Below, in pieces: positions 42,061 to 50,501 of a DNA stretch of 64,000 nt. The first letter of the stretch is position 1. The number at the start of each line of letters is the position of its first letter. Source of the DNA: SIG622 sp045600125 (GTDB lineage Bacteria > Bacillota > Clostridia > Oscillospirales > CAG-382). The translations under genes and the position numbers were made by a program. The notes below the pieces were generated by a model. The model was not told the DNA's origin. It ran no database searches and saw nothing but the letters and a program-made list of their open reading frames with translations. The DNA lies in contig JAZRXH010000091.1 in assembly GCA_045600125.1 (NCBI GenBank), positions 1 through 64,000 on the forward strand, given 5' to 3'.

Positions 42061-42648
42061 ATGGCAGCATCCAAAGATAACACCGGCGCACAGGTCACCG
42101 GAAAGACCTATAAATTCGACGACTATGAAAACTGCTTTGAGGTCACCGAAAAGCTGTACTGCGAGGCGCTTCGGAAGATGATCCCCACGGCAAGATACGT
42201 TGTCTACGCCTTGGCGGTACTGGCGCTCTGCGGCGTGGGAGCGGCTTATCTTGCGGCAGGTGACGTGAAGACCGGCGTCGTGTGGCTCGTCGTGGCGGTC
42301 GCCATGGGCATATACGGCTTCTTCGGGGTGACGATCCGGGCAAAAGGGATCTATAAAAAGCAGATTTCCTCTCTTGCCGACAAAAACGGCGTGTTCTGGA
42401 AAAGAACTTCCTTCTCCGAAAAGAAGATCAAGGTCACCGAGCCCCGCGATTCCGCCTCGTTCTCCTACTCGGATATACAGACGGTCAGCGAAACGAAGGA
42501 GCTGTACGTCATCGCCTTCAAGTCGAGAAACCTGATCCTTCTGAAAAAGGGCTGCTTCAAGAACGTTTCGGACGATGAATTCATCCTTTTCCTGAAGGAC
42601 AAGTGCGTCCCGTCGGAAAGCACGGAGACCGAAGCCGAGGGCGAATAA
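42061..42648 (+). CDS. YcxB-like membrane protein
   Basis: A 195-residue protein with two transmembrane segments near residues 43-62 and 70-92 (VVYALAVLALCGVGAAYLA and GVVWLVVAVAMGIYGFFGV) and a C-terminal cytoplasmic domain containing SFSYSDIQTVSETKELYVIA and NLILLKKGCF, the pattern of YcxB-like proteins. Function unknown. The ATG at 42061 is preceded by GGAAGG; the longer frame upstream is in the promoter. Acidic C-terminus. Confidence 0.72.
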   Translation: MAASKDNTGAQVTGKTYKFDDYENCFEVTEKLYCEALRKMIPTARYVVYALAVLALCGVGAAYLAAGDVKTGVVWLVVAVAMGIYGFFGVTIRAKGIYKKQISSLADKNGVFWKRTSFSEKKIKVTEPRDSASFSYSDIQTVSETKELYVIAFKSRNLILLKKGCFKNVSDDEFILFLKDKCVPSESTETEAEGE

Positions 42649-42682
42649 GCCTTACGGAAGGCAGCGGAACAAAAAAAGAAAG

Positions 42683-42717
42683 CGGAGAACTCCCAGCCCG
42701 GAGTCCTCCGTTTTTTT
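42683..42717 (+). terminator. Terminator after the YcxB-like gene
   Basis: Stem CGGAGAACTCC / GGAGTCCTCCG (42683-42710) followed by T7. Confidence 0.85.
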
Positions 42718-42749
42718 GTTGTTTTTCGCAAGGAAAAGGCGTTTACCGA

Positions 42750-43757
42750 TCAGTCGGAAACCTTGAGGATGACCTTTCCGATGTTCTCGTTCCGCTCGAG
42801 GATGGCATGACCCTCGTTTGCTTCGTCCATGGGAAGGAGCTTATAGATCTCGGGCTTCATGCTGCCGTTCTCGAAGTACGGGAAGATCTTTTCGGAAAGC
42901 TCGGAGAGGATCTGCGCTTTGACCTCGTTCGTTCTCGAACGCAGGGTGCTTCCGATGATGCGGAGTCCCTTCTTGTACACGGTCTTGAGGTCGATCTCGG
43001 TCTTGCTTCCGCCGAGGGTGGCGATCATGATCCATCTTCCGCCCCGGTTCATCTTTTCAAAGCAGGCACCCATATCCGCGCCGCCCACGCAGTCGATGAC
43101 CACGTCTGCGGGATTTGCTTCAAAGGTATCGGCGATGCTTTCCTTTTTGGAGTTGAGGATGATATCCGCACCGAAGCGGGAAATATACTCCTTCTTTTCG
43201 TCGCTCCGCACGGTGGCGATGACCCTACAGCCGAACGCCTTGGCGATCTGCGTGACGGCGATGCCCACGCCGCTAGCTCCCGCAAAGACGCAGACGGTCT
43301 CGCCCTTTTTCAGGTTTCCTTCCCGGAAAAGGTTGAGGTAGGCGGTAGCGTAGACCTCGGGGATGCCCGCCGCCTCTGCCATGGTGATGTTCTTCGGCAC
43401 CGGCATGGTCATGCCGTATTCCACGGTGGTATATTCGGCGTAGCCGCCGCCTCCGAGGAGGGCGCAGACCTTATCGCCTATCTTATAGCCGCTCTTCTCA
43501 GCAGCTTCCTCGCCCATGGCGGCAACGGTTCCGGACACCTCGAGCCCGCACCATTCCGGCCAGCCGGGTGGGGGCGGATAATCGCCGTGACGCTGCAGGA
43601 CGTCCGCTCTGTTTATGGCGGCGTACTCGACCTTGACAAGAAGCTCGGTGTCCTTAGGGGTCGGTGTTTTCACGCTTCCCCACTCGAGGGTCTGCTCATC
43701 GGTGATGAGCATGACACGCATGGTCTCGGGGATGTTCTTCATACATACTTTTTCCAT
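42750..43757 (-). CDS. NAD(P)H:quinone oxidoreductase-like zinc-free medium-chain reductase
   Basis: A 335-residue medium-chain reductase of the quinone oxidoreductase/PIG3 type. Features: AAINRADVLQRHGDYPPPPG, GLEVSGTVAAMGE, the cofactor loop VFAGASGVGIAVTQIA near residue 160, and GSTLRSRTNEVKAQI. Catalytic zinc cysteines are absent, as expected of this group. It reduces quinones or enones with NAD(P)H. GAAAGGAG precedes the ATG. It follows the Gfo/Idh and dehydrogenase genes on the same strand. Confidence 0.9.
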   Translation of the reverse strand: MEKVCMKNIPETMRVMLITDEQTLEWGSVKTPTPKDTELLVKVEYAAINRADVLQRHGDYPPPPGWPEWCGLEVSGTVAAMGEEAAEKSGYKIGDKVCALLGGGGYAEYTTVEYGMTMPVPKNITMAEAAGIPEVYATAYLNLFREGNLKKGETVCVFAGASGVGIAVTQIAKAFGCRVIATVRSDEKKEYISRFGADIILNSKKESIADTFEANPADVVIDCVGGADMGACFEKMNRGGRWIMIATLGGSKTEIDLKTVYKKGLRIIGSTLRSRTNEVKAQILSELSEKIFPYFENGSMKPEIYKLLPMDEANEGHAILERNENIGKVILKVSD

Positions 43758-43788
43758 ATCTGTGTTACTCCTTTCTGTCGGTGAAGAG

Positions 43789-44808
43789 TTATACCAGCGG
43801 CAGGCCGCAGGAGGCGATGACCGCCTTGTAAAGCTCCAGCTCGTAGTCCGGTGTATAAGGATTTACGATCTCCCGTCTTGCGATGCGGGCAAATTCCTGC
43901 ATCATACCGTCGTAGCGGTCGAAGAAATCAAAGTCTATATAGCGGCGCATATCGTTCCAGCTGCCCCTTGTGTCGTCGCTCGTAACGACGCCCATGCGGG
44001 TGGTCATGAGACCCTCTCTGTGGATATACCTTTCAAGAGGGTAGATTTCCACCGTCGCCTTGGTGCCGGTGATGACAAGCTGCCGTCTTGCGAAGCCGTC
44101 GATTTCCCGGGCGCAGGTTTTGGCAAAGGCAAGACCGTTGTCGTAGTGATACAGCGTAAAGCCGTAGTCGAGGGAGTCCACGCCGTCGGTATGGGTGGAG
44201 GTGGACTTGCATTCGATGCTCTTCGGTATCCCCATGAATTGCAGAACGAGGTCGGTGAGGTGGCATCCGAGGAACATCATCATGCCGCCGGGAACCGTGT
44301 TCAGCCATTCCCGTTTACTTGCCGGATGCTCGCAGTCCATGTGGCATTCCACGCTGAAAATCTCGCCGAGCTCGCCGTTTTTCTTCATTTCGAGCGCTTT
44401 TTTCACAGCGGGATTGAAGCGGTACATATAGCCGGTCTGGAAGGGTGTGCCGTTCTTTTTCACCGTTTCCATGAGCTTTGTCACCGAGGCAATGTCGGTG
44501 CCGCAGGGCTTATCCACGTGAAGCGGTATCCCTTTTTCGGCAAAGGGGATGGCGTACCTTGCAAGCTGTGTATCGTGGGTCTCCACCGTCACGGCGTCGA
44601 GGTCGTCCATGGAAAGAAGCTCTTCCACCGTATACTTTTTGAGACCTGCCACCGCTTTTTCTCTGTCCTTGTGCCCGGCTATTTCTCCGTTCACCTCGGC
44701 GTAGCCGATGACCTCGAAGTCGTCGGTGAGCTTGCGGATGCTCTCGAGGGTCACGCCGGCGTGGTCGTGTTCCAGACCGATCTGGGCTATTCTGAGAGGC
44801 TTTTTCAT
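43789..44808 (-). CDS. Gfo/Idh/MocA-family oxidoreductase
   Basis: A 339-residue NAD(P)-dependent sugar dehydrogenase-like protein. The N-terminal strand is LRIAQIGLEHDHAG (glycine loop partly replaced), the active-site motif is PLHVDKPCGTD (DKP instead of EKP), with GYMYRFNPAVKKALE and GCHLTDLVLQFMG. GGAGG precedes the ATG. It lies between a dehydrogenase (45884) and the quinone reductase, which may form one unit. Substrate unknown. Confidence 0.86.
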   Translation of the reverse strand: MKKPLRIAQIGLEHDHAGVTLESIRKLTDDFEVIGYAEVNGEIAGHKDREKAVAGLKKYTVEELLSMDDLDAVTVETHDTQLARYAIPFAEKGIPLHVDKPCGTDIASVTKLMETVKKNGTPFQTGYMYRFNPAVKKALEMKKNGELGEIFSVECHMDCEHPASKREWLNTVPGGMMMFLGCHLTDLVLQFMGIPKSIECKSTSTHTDGVDSLDYGFTLYHYDNGLAFAKTCAREIDGFARRQLVITGTKATVEIYPLERYIHREGLMTTRMGVVTSDDTRGSWNDMRRYIDFDFFDRYDGMMQEFARIARREIVNPYTPDYELELYKAVIASCGLPLV

Positions 44809-44846
44809 AAAGCGATCCTCCGTTATCGTTATGTCGTTCTATTTGG

Positions 44847-45884
44847 TTACTTTCCGAGGCTTTCGTCCCATACGAACTGGAGCCCGAGAGGAAAGTCCTT
44901 ATCGTGGCAAAGGCGCTTGTAGACCTCGCCGCATTCCTCCGGTTTCCGGCGCTCGTTGATCATGATGCCGAGGTTGATCCTTTTGCCCTTCGCCATATTC
45001 AGCACGGCACGGATATCGTCTGCCGCCGTCCAGAACCCGCCGGAAGACTCAAAGGTCGGACGTGCTTCGGTATGCGCACCGATGAGAGTGATGCCGGGAC
45101 CGTGGACCTTTCTGTAATAGTCGATCGTAAAGTTCGAGTCTCTCGTACAGCCGAGAAGCGCCACTCTGCCGAAGGGCGCCATGCAGTCGAGCACCTGATT
45201 GAGAGCCTTGCCGCTGCCGGTGACTTCGATGGCGACCCTGGCGCCGCCTCCCGTGAGGCTCTTCATCTTTTCGACGAAATCCGGTGCAAACGGATCGAGG
45301 GTGTAGTCGGCGCCCAGCTTTTCCGCATACTCTCTGCGGCTTTCGGTGGGATCGACGGCGATGACCGGGTACGCACCGGCGGCACGGCAGAACTGCACGG
45401 CAAAACAGCCGAGGATGCCGAGTCCCATGATGATGGCGGACTCGCCGAATTCGAGTCTTGTCTTTCGCATGGCTTCCAGCGGGAAGCTGGCGATGTTGCA
45501 GAGAGTTGCCTCGGAAAGGGTCACCTCATCCGGGACGAGATGGACGTTATTCTCCGATACGATGTTGATGTCGGTATGATTTCCCCAGCAGACAGCCACT
45601 CTGTCGCCGACCTTGACCTTCTTCACGTCGCTTCCGACCTTGATGACGACGCCGGAGGAGCTGTAGCCGCCGTATCGCGGGAACACCGCTTCCTTCAGAG
45701 CGGGAGTCCTCCAGCCCACACTGAGGTTGCCGGACACGTTGGCACGCTCGGTGCCGGCGCTGATGGTGGAATACGCCGTTTTGACCATGACGCCCTTGGG
45801 ACCGAGCTCGGACTGCGCCGTAATGTCATCGGGGAGAAGCTCTGCCGTTTCGGGGGCGGTGAAAGCGATTCTTTTTCTTATCAT
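44847..45884 (-). CDS. Medium-chain alcohol/threonine-type dehydrogenase
   Basis: A 345-residue MDR-family dehydrogenase. Segments GTERANVSGNL and GGYSSSGVVIKVGSDVKKVKVGDRV are the GroES-like part; IIMGLGILGCFAVQFCRAAG near residue 150 is the cofactor loop. The classical catalytic-zinc Cys and GHE motifs are replaced (TISAGTE), so it belongs to the branch often found beside Gfo/Idh genes acting on sugars or inositols. GGAGGT precedes the ATG. First gene of the leftward unit. Confidence 0.84.
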   Translation of the reverse strand: MIRKRIAFTAPETAELLPDDITAQSELGPKGVMVKTAYSTISAGTERANVSGNLSVGWRTPALKEAVFPRYGGYSSSGVVIKVGSDVKKVKVGDRVAVCWGNHTDINIVSENNVHLVPDEVTLSEATLCNIASFPLEAMRKTRLEFGESAIIMGLGILGCFAVQFCRAAGAYPVIAVDPTESRREYAEKLGADYTLDPFAPDFVEKMKSLTGGGARVAIEVTGSGKALNQVLDCMAPFGRVALLGCTRDSNFTIDYYRKVHGPGITLIGAHTEARPTFESSGGFWTAADDIRAVLNMAKGKRINLGIMINERRKPEECGEVYKRLCHDKDFPLGLQFVWDESLGK

Positions 45885-45929
45885 TGTCTGTTACCTCCAA
45901 ACTGATTTTTGCCTTTGCGTTTCGTTCGC

Positions 45930-45959
45930 ATTATACTCCGGGTCGGAGGAAAAAATCAA
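45930..45959 (-). promoter_or_regulatory. Promoter with internal palindrome, dehydrogenase unit
   Basis: Minus strand TTGATT (45954-45959), 18-base spacer, TATAAT (45930-45935). The spacer begins with the inverted repeat CTCCG-GGT-CGGAG (45936-45948) touching the -10, a good place for a repressor. Confidence 0.68.
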
Positions 45960-46044
45960 GAGCCAATCCTGCTGAAAAAGATAACTATTCTCTTATTTTG
46001 ACGGTATTTTTGCCGTTTCCCGGCGTTTTTTTCCGTTTTTTCGG

Positions 46045-46073
46045 TTGACAAGAATAGACAATTATGCTATACT
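46045..46073 (+). promoter_or_regulatory. Promoter of pnuC
   Basis: TTGACA (46045-46050), 17-base spacer, TATACT (46068-46073) preceded by TGC. An AGACA (46056-46060) and TGTCT (46075-46079) flank the -10 and could form an operator, possibly for a NAD-responsive repressor (weak). Confidence 0.8.
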
Positions 46074-46129
46074 GTGTCTGTTATTTTCGAAATTCAAAAA
46101 TTACCGTTTTGACAGGAGGGAGATTCCCC

Positions 46130-47302
46130 ATGCAGAAAATCCGCAATTTTCTCAGTTTTTTTACGACGTATGAAAAAATCTGGTTTCTGTCCATCGTCGT
46201 TCTGTCAATCATTTTTTCCATCATTTTCCCCGAGACGGACGACCCGACCTACACGCTGACCCTCACAAAGGACGCCTATACCGCCGAAAGCGCCGGTACA
46301 GAAGCCGCAAAGCTCGACTTTCACGGAACGAGCGGCGCCTTCGTCATCACGTCGGTGACGGTGGACGGTCGGGAGTATGCCGTCCGTGATTTCGCAGGTT
46401 CGGTGGAATACACCGTAACGGGGGAAGACGAAGAAACGCTGGTGCTCCCTCTCCCGGAGCCGGTCACCGGAAGCAGCGAGCTTTCTCTCGAGATCTATCC
46501 CGACGAGGACGGCGGCGTCCTCCGGATCGCGGCACCCGGTGAGGACGGAAAAGTCCTCTTTTACACCGAGAGCGCCGATCTTTCCGAAGGGGTCTATGCC
46601 GGTCATTCGGTAAAGGAGAACCCGCCGAAATATCTTGTGAGCGTGGGCTTCGTCCTTTTCCTCTACCTTCTCGACATCTTCTCCAACGTCGCCTGCGAGC
46701 TGCTCATTTCCAAGCAGAGCAAGTGGAATTTCCTCGTTTCTCTCGTGGTGGAGGTGGTGGAGATCGCCATCTGCATCGTCTGCGCTTATCGGTTTGCCAC
46801 GCTGGCGGTGACGCTCTGCTTCTGGATCCCCTGCGATATCGTGAGCTTCTTTGTCTGGAACCGCCATCGGGACGAGAAGGACGACGAGCTGACGGTCGTC
46901 AAGACGCTGACGCCGCTGCAGGATCTGTTCGTGGTGCTGGGCATCGCCGTATGGACGGCGGTGGTGGGCTACCTTCTCACCTTCATCGAGGTGGAGGGCG
47001 GCATCTTCGCCAACAACGTGGTCTATAAGAACATCGCCTGCTATCTGGACGCCTGCGTGTCGGCGGTGGGCATCGTCAACGGGCTTTTCATTCTGTTCCG
47101 TTACCGGGAGCAGTGGATCGCCTGGTATATCAGCGCCGCCATCGAAACGGTCATCAACATCATGGCGGGACAGTGGCTGCTGCTTGTACTCAAGGCGGGC
47201 TACTTCACGAACACCACCTACGGCTACGTCAAATGGACAAGGTACATAAGGAACCGCAAGCAGGAAAAGCTTTCCGGCGAAAAGTCACCGGATGAAGCGT
47301 AG
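46130..47302 (+). CDS. pnuC: PnuC-type nicotinamide riboside transporter with extra extracytoplasmic domain
   Basis: A 390-residue membrane protein. The C-terminal 215 residues match PnuC: SKWNFLVSLVVEVVEIAICIV, WTAVVGYLLTFIE, ACYLDACVSAVGIVNGLFILFRY, REQWIAWYISAAIETVINIM and a GYxxW-type end YGYVKWTRY. PnuC imports nicotinamide riboside by facilitated diffusion. Before it come one hydrophobic helix (residues 13-34) and about 130 polar residues with beta-type patterns (YTLTLTKDAYTAESAGTEAA to VLFYTESADLSE) that should lie outside the membrane. Typical PnuC is 220-260 residues, so this domain is extra. The ATG at 46130 follows AGGAGGG. Confidence 0.82.
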   Translation: MQKIRNFLSFFTTYEKIWFLSIVVLSIIFSIIFPETDDPTYTLTLTKDAYTAESAGTEAAKLDFHGTSGAFVITSVTVDGREYAVRDFAGSVEYTVTGEDEETLVLPLPEPVTGSSELSLEIYPDEDGGVLRIAAPGEDGKVLFYTESADLSEGVYAGHSVKENPPKYLVSVGFVLFLYLLDIFSNVACELLISKQSKWNFLVSLVVEVVEIAICIVCAYRFATLAVTLCFWIPCDIVSFFVWNRHRDEKDDELTVVKTLTPLQDLFVVLGIAVWTAVVGYLLTFIEVEGGIFANNVVYKNIACYLDACVSAVGIVNGLFILFRYREQWIAWYISAAIETVINIMAGQWLLLVLKAGYFTNTTYGYVKWTRYIRNRKQEKLSGEKSPDEA

Positions 47303-47356
47303 GCTCTCCGGAGCTCCGTTTCTCCTTTTCAAATAATCTCACAATCGCATCTCTCT

Positions 47357-47391
47357 GCCGCACTCCGAAAGAATCCGGGTGCGGCTTTTTT
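47357..47391 (+). terminator. Terminator after pnuC
   Basis: GCCGCAC (47357-47363) / GTGCGGC (47379-47385) followed by T6. The rest of the 47303-47613 gap is AT-rich with a TATAAT-like sequence near 47581. Confidence 0.8.
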
Positions 47392-47613
47392 CTTTACCGT
47401 TTTTTCCGTGCTCGTGCTGAATCCGGCTTGAAAAAGAGTATACTCCGCAAAATGCCTTTCCGTCAATGGCAATTCTGATATTTTTCCGTTTTTGATACCG
47501 ATTTTGCGCAGTTTTTCTTTATAATTAACAATATAATCACAGATTTTTCCTCGAAAGTATGTTATTATATTAGAATAGTATATAATTTGCAAACGCAAGA
47601 AAGGAAAAAAGCT

Positions 47614-47919
47614 ATGATCGTTACCGTTGTCAGTGTTCACGTCGTCCCCGGAAAAGAGGACGAATTCATAAAATTCACCGCCTGCAATCACGACAATGCG
47701 ATAAAGGAACCCGGCAATCTCCGCTTCGACGTTCTCCGTTCGAGAGAGGATCCGTCCTTCTTCACGCTGTACGAGGCTTATGCCGATGATGAAGCCGCCA
47801 AGGCGCACAAGGAGACCGAGCATTACAAGAAGTGGCGGGAGGGCGTTGCGCCTCTCATGGCGGTGCCGAGAAGCGGAAACCCCTGCGACGCTCTGTTCCC
47901 GGAGGATTTCGCAAAATAA
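47614..47919 (+). CDS. LsrG-like antibiotic biosynthesis monooxygenase-domain protein
   Basis: A 101-residue ABM-fold protein. The sequence MIVTVVSVHVVPGKEDEF, NHDNAIKEPGNLRFDVL and YEAYADDEAAKAHKETEHYKKW matches LsrG (the isomerase acting on phosphorylated autoinducer-2) more closely than the YgiN quinol monooxygenases. No other lsr genes adjoin, so the true substrate is open. The ATG at 47614 follows AGGAAA; the upstream frame is part of the leader. It is 40 bases before nagA. Confidence 0.8.
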   Translation: MIVTVVSVHVVPGKEDEFIKFTACNHDNAIKEPGNLRFDVLRSREDPSFFTLYEAYADDEAAKAHKETEHYKKWREGVAPLMAVPRSGNPCDALFPEDFAK

Positions 47920-47959
47920 AAGCGTACAGTTATACTGACATACTGAAGAGGTGTTATCT

Positions 47960-49120
47960 TTGAAAAGCAGATATTTTGAAGGCGGCATGGTCTTCGATAC
48001 CGACAAGGGAATTTTTGAAAAGAAAAATATCGGCGTATCCGATAAGAAAATAGCCGTCATCGAGGACGGCGCAATCAGCAAGGCGGATTTCGACGAGGTA
48101 CTGGACGTTTCCGGAAAGTACGTCATTCCGTCCTACGTGGATTGCCACACCCACGGGGCGCTTCTGGAGAGGTTCAGCCGCAGCGATAAAGAAGGTATAT
48201 GCCGTCTCATCCCCCACTACTGCCGCACGGGTACCTCTACGGTGATCGCCACCACCACCACCGATACCTTTGAGGATATCCTCCGTGGCGTGGAGAACAT
48301 CGTAAGCGTATCGAAATCGCAGGACGATCTGAACATCGACGGCATCCACATCGAGGGTCCCTTCCTCTCTTACGAAAAGAGAGGAGCGCACAATGCGGAG
48401 CTTCTTACTCCTCCCGATGCAGAGCTTATGCGGAAGATCGTTGCGCTTGCCGGCAATCTTGCCGTCCGTGTCACTCTCGCTCCCGAACTTCCCGGCAGCA
48501 TTGAGTTTATTGCCGAATGCAGAAGGCTCGGCGTGCAGGTTTCGATCGGTCATACGGCAGCGGCCTGCGAGACCTGCCTTGAAGCGGTGAAGGCGGGCGC
48601 TTCCTCCTTTACCCATACCTACAACGCCATGAGCTCTCTTCTCCACAGAGCCCCCGGAGCCGTCGGGGCGGCGTTCCTCTCGGATGCCTATGCCGAGGTC
48701 ATTTCCGACGGTGTGCACGTAGACAAAAACGCAGTCGCCGTTCTGTACAAGACGAAGAAGGACAAGACCGTCCTCATCACCGACTCGGTGCAGGCAGCAG
48801 GCGTGGAGCTTCCGGACGGGACCTCCTTTATGAGCGCAGGACTTGAGGTATTTCTGAAAGACGGTCAGGCACGGCTTGCCGACGGCACCCTTGCGGGAAG
48901 CCGCCTCGACATGCACAGCGCCGTCTGCAATTTCTCCCGCTTCTGCGGTATCCCCTTCGGCGAAGCGCTTCTCTGCGCTACCCGCTCCCCCGCCCTTCTT
49001 TGCGGTATCTACGATAAGACCGGTTCTCTCGAGGTCGGGAAGCGTGCGGATATGAACATCCTCTCGGATTCCTTCGAGCTTCTGTCGGTCTATACGGCAG
49101 GTAAGTGCGTAAAGGCATGA
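47960..49120 (+). CDS. nagA: N-acetylglucosamine-6-phosphate deacetylase
   Basis: A 386-residue amidohydrolase that removes acetyl from GlcNAc-6-phosphate. Motifs: SYVDCHTHGAL (metal His pair), DGIHIEGPFLS (Glu), VSIGHTAA and THTYNAMSSLLHRAPG (His residues), ISDGVHVD, and ITDSVQAAG with the catalytic Asp. ARLADGTLAGS is the typical C-terminal signature. The frame reads from a GTG at 47951, but AAGAGG spaced 8 bases before the TTG at 47960 supports that start. It probably recycles peptidoglycan amino sugar or host glycans; nagB is not visible. Confidence 0.92.
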   Translation: MKSRYFEGGMVFDTDKGIFEKKNIGVSDKKIAVIEDGAISKADFDEVLDVSGKYVIPSYVDCHTHGALLERFSRSDKEGICRLIPHYCRTGTSTVIATTTTDTFEDILRGVENIVSVSKSQDDLNIDGIHIEGPFLSYEKRGAHNAELLTPPDAELMRKIVALAGNLAVRVTLAPELPGSIEFIAECRRLGVQVSIGHTAAACETCLEAVKAGASSFTHTYNAMSSLLHRAPGAVGAAFLSDAYAEVISDGVHVDKNAVAVLYKTKKDKTVLITDSVQAAGVELPDGTSFMSAGLEVFLKDGQARLADGTLAGSRLDMHSAVCNFSRFCGIPFGEALLCATRSPALLCGIYDKTGSLEVGKRADMNILSDSFELLSVYTAGKCVKA

Positions 49121-49197
49121 GAGCTTTTTTCGTGGAATTGTCCCTTTTCCGTTTTTTGCGGAATAGTCGGGCTTCCCGATGGAAAAAATAGCCTTCG

Positions 49198-50418
49198 GTG
49201 CCGTATGTCATAGAAACTCTTTCCGGACAGCCGGGGAGAGCATTCGGCAAAAAACCTACGATCGGGGTGATCTGTATCAAAGCGAAAAATGCCTTTTTCA
49301 AGGCGTCTGCCGGAAAGCTTCTGGCGGAAAAATACGGGAAGTTCTTCGTTTCCACGCTGATGTTCTGCACGGTCACGGCGGGCTTCTCCACCATCGGTTC
49401 GCTCTTTGTGAGCCTTGTGCCGGAGGATTCTCCGATGCTTGTGACGGTATCCTTCACGTTCATGCTCCTTCTTACCGTTCTGTCCGTTCCGATCTTTCTC
49501 GGGTATCTCGCCTTCGTCACAAAGACGGTGCGGGGGGAGGACGTGACGCTGACCGAGCTGTTCGTGCCCTACTCGTCCTTTTCGGAGTTCTGCCGGAGCC
49601 TCGGACTGCTTATGCGGCTTCTGGGAGCGTTCCTTCTGAAGATCGTTCTCCCCTGCGGTGCGGTCAATTTCCTGTATGATATCTTCGTGCAGTCGGTTTC
49701 GGAAAACATCTTCGGGGAAGATTCGCCGGTCGCTCTTATCGGCTTCTGCTTCGGCATCGTTCTCGCCGGAGCGGCGGCGTTCTGTATGCTGTACTTCTTC
49801 TCGAAGAACATAGCCGAAACGTACTATTTCTCGGACGGCAAGAGCGAGAGCATCGACGAGGCGATACGGCGTGCCAAGTTTGCCATGAGCGGACGGAAAG
49901 GGGATTTCTTCCTTCTCTCCCTCTCGTTTATCCCGCTTCTTGTTCTGACGCTTCTTTCCTTCGGGATCCTCGGCGTCGTTTACACGCTGCCGTTCATCAC
50001 GGTCTGCCGGGCGCTGTTTTTTGAAAGCGCCGAAAAGTGGGCGATCGCTTCCGCAAAGGCTTCTGCGCCGTACGGAAGAACGAGGATCTACGGCAATATG
50101 ATCCCCACCTGCCATGCCCCTGCGTTTTCCGGTGAATACGGCGGGAGCACGGATACAGCCGGGGTTCCTTTTGCCGGGTCGGCGGTGTCCGGAGAAACGG
50201 CTGAAACCGCCGGGACTCCCGATACTTCCGAAACTCCCGAATCTTCCGAAACTCCCGAATCTTCCGAATCTTCCGAAGCTTCCGAAACAGTCGGAACAAA
50301 CGAAACCGTCGAAGCCGCCGAAAACCTCGATAATATCGTAAATATCGAAAATACCGGGGACACCCGGGAGTTTCAGGTCTATAACGAAAACACCGGTCTT
50401 GGCAACAATAACGAATAA
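49198..50418 (+). CDS. Polytopic membrane protein with repetitive hydrophilic tail (DUF975-like)
   Basis: Up to 406 residues. About five or six hydrophobic segments occur between residues 45 and 290 (FVSTLMFCTVTAGFSTIGSL, LLLTVLSVPIFLGYLAF, VALIGFCFGIVLAGAAAFCM, LSLSFIPLLVLTLLSFGILG), with the layout of DUF975 membrane proteins, including a short motif IKAKNAFFKASAGKLLAEKYG ahead of the first helix. The tail, about residues 330-400, is Thr/Ser/Glu/Pro-rich with imperfect repeats (SETPES, SSE). The start is uncertain: the GTG at 49198 has no ribosome site, and a GTG at 49267 is a better fit to homologues. Function unknown. Confidence 0.68.
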   Translation: MPYVIETLSGQPGRAFGKKPTIGVICIKAKNAFFKASAGKLLAEKYGKFFVSTLMFCTVTAGFSTIGSLFVSLVPEDSPMLVTVSFTFMLLLTVLSVPIFLGYLAFVTKTVRGEDVTLTELFVPYSSFSEFCRSLGLLMRLLGAFLLKIVLPCGAVNFLYDIFVQSVSENIFGEDSPVALIGFCFGIVLAGAAAFCMLYFFSKNIAETYYFSDGKSESIDEAIRRAKFAMSGRKGDFFLLSLSFIPLLVLTLLSFGILGVVYTLPFITVCRALFFESAEKWAIASAKASAPYGRTRIYGNMIPTCHAPAFSGEYGGSTDTAGVPFAGSAVSGETAETAGTPDTSETPESSETPESSESSEASETVGTNETVEAAENLDNIVNIENTGDTREFQVYNENTGLGNNNE

Positions 50419-50501
50419 AATAAGGCATTTTCTCCGTCTTTGCTTTTCCCTTTAGTCTTGAAGAGCGGAGTGCGGAGAGAGATAGAAAGGAATGGTCAAA
50501 A

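Noticed and set aside
40324..42091. Long minus-strand frames across the CAP gene and the GC-rich block
   Set aside because: Low-complexity Ser/Arg products antisense to the repeat-rich CAP gene; not convincing as genes.
50215..50300. Tandem short repeats
   Set aside because: In-frame Ser/Glu/Thr/Pro codons of a membrane protein tail, not CRISPR or a transposon end.
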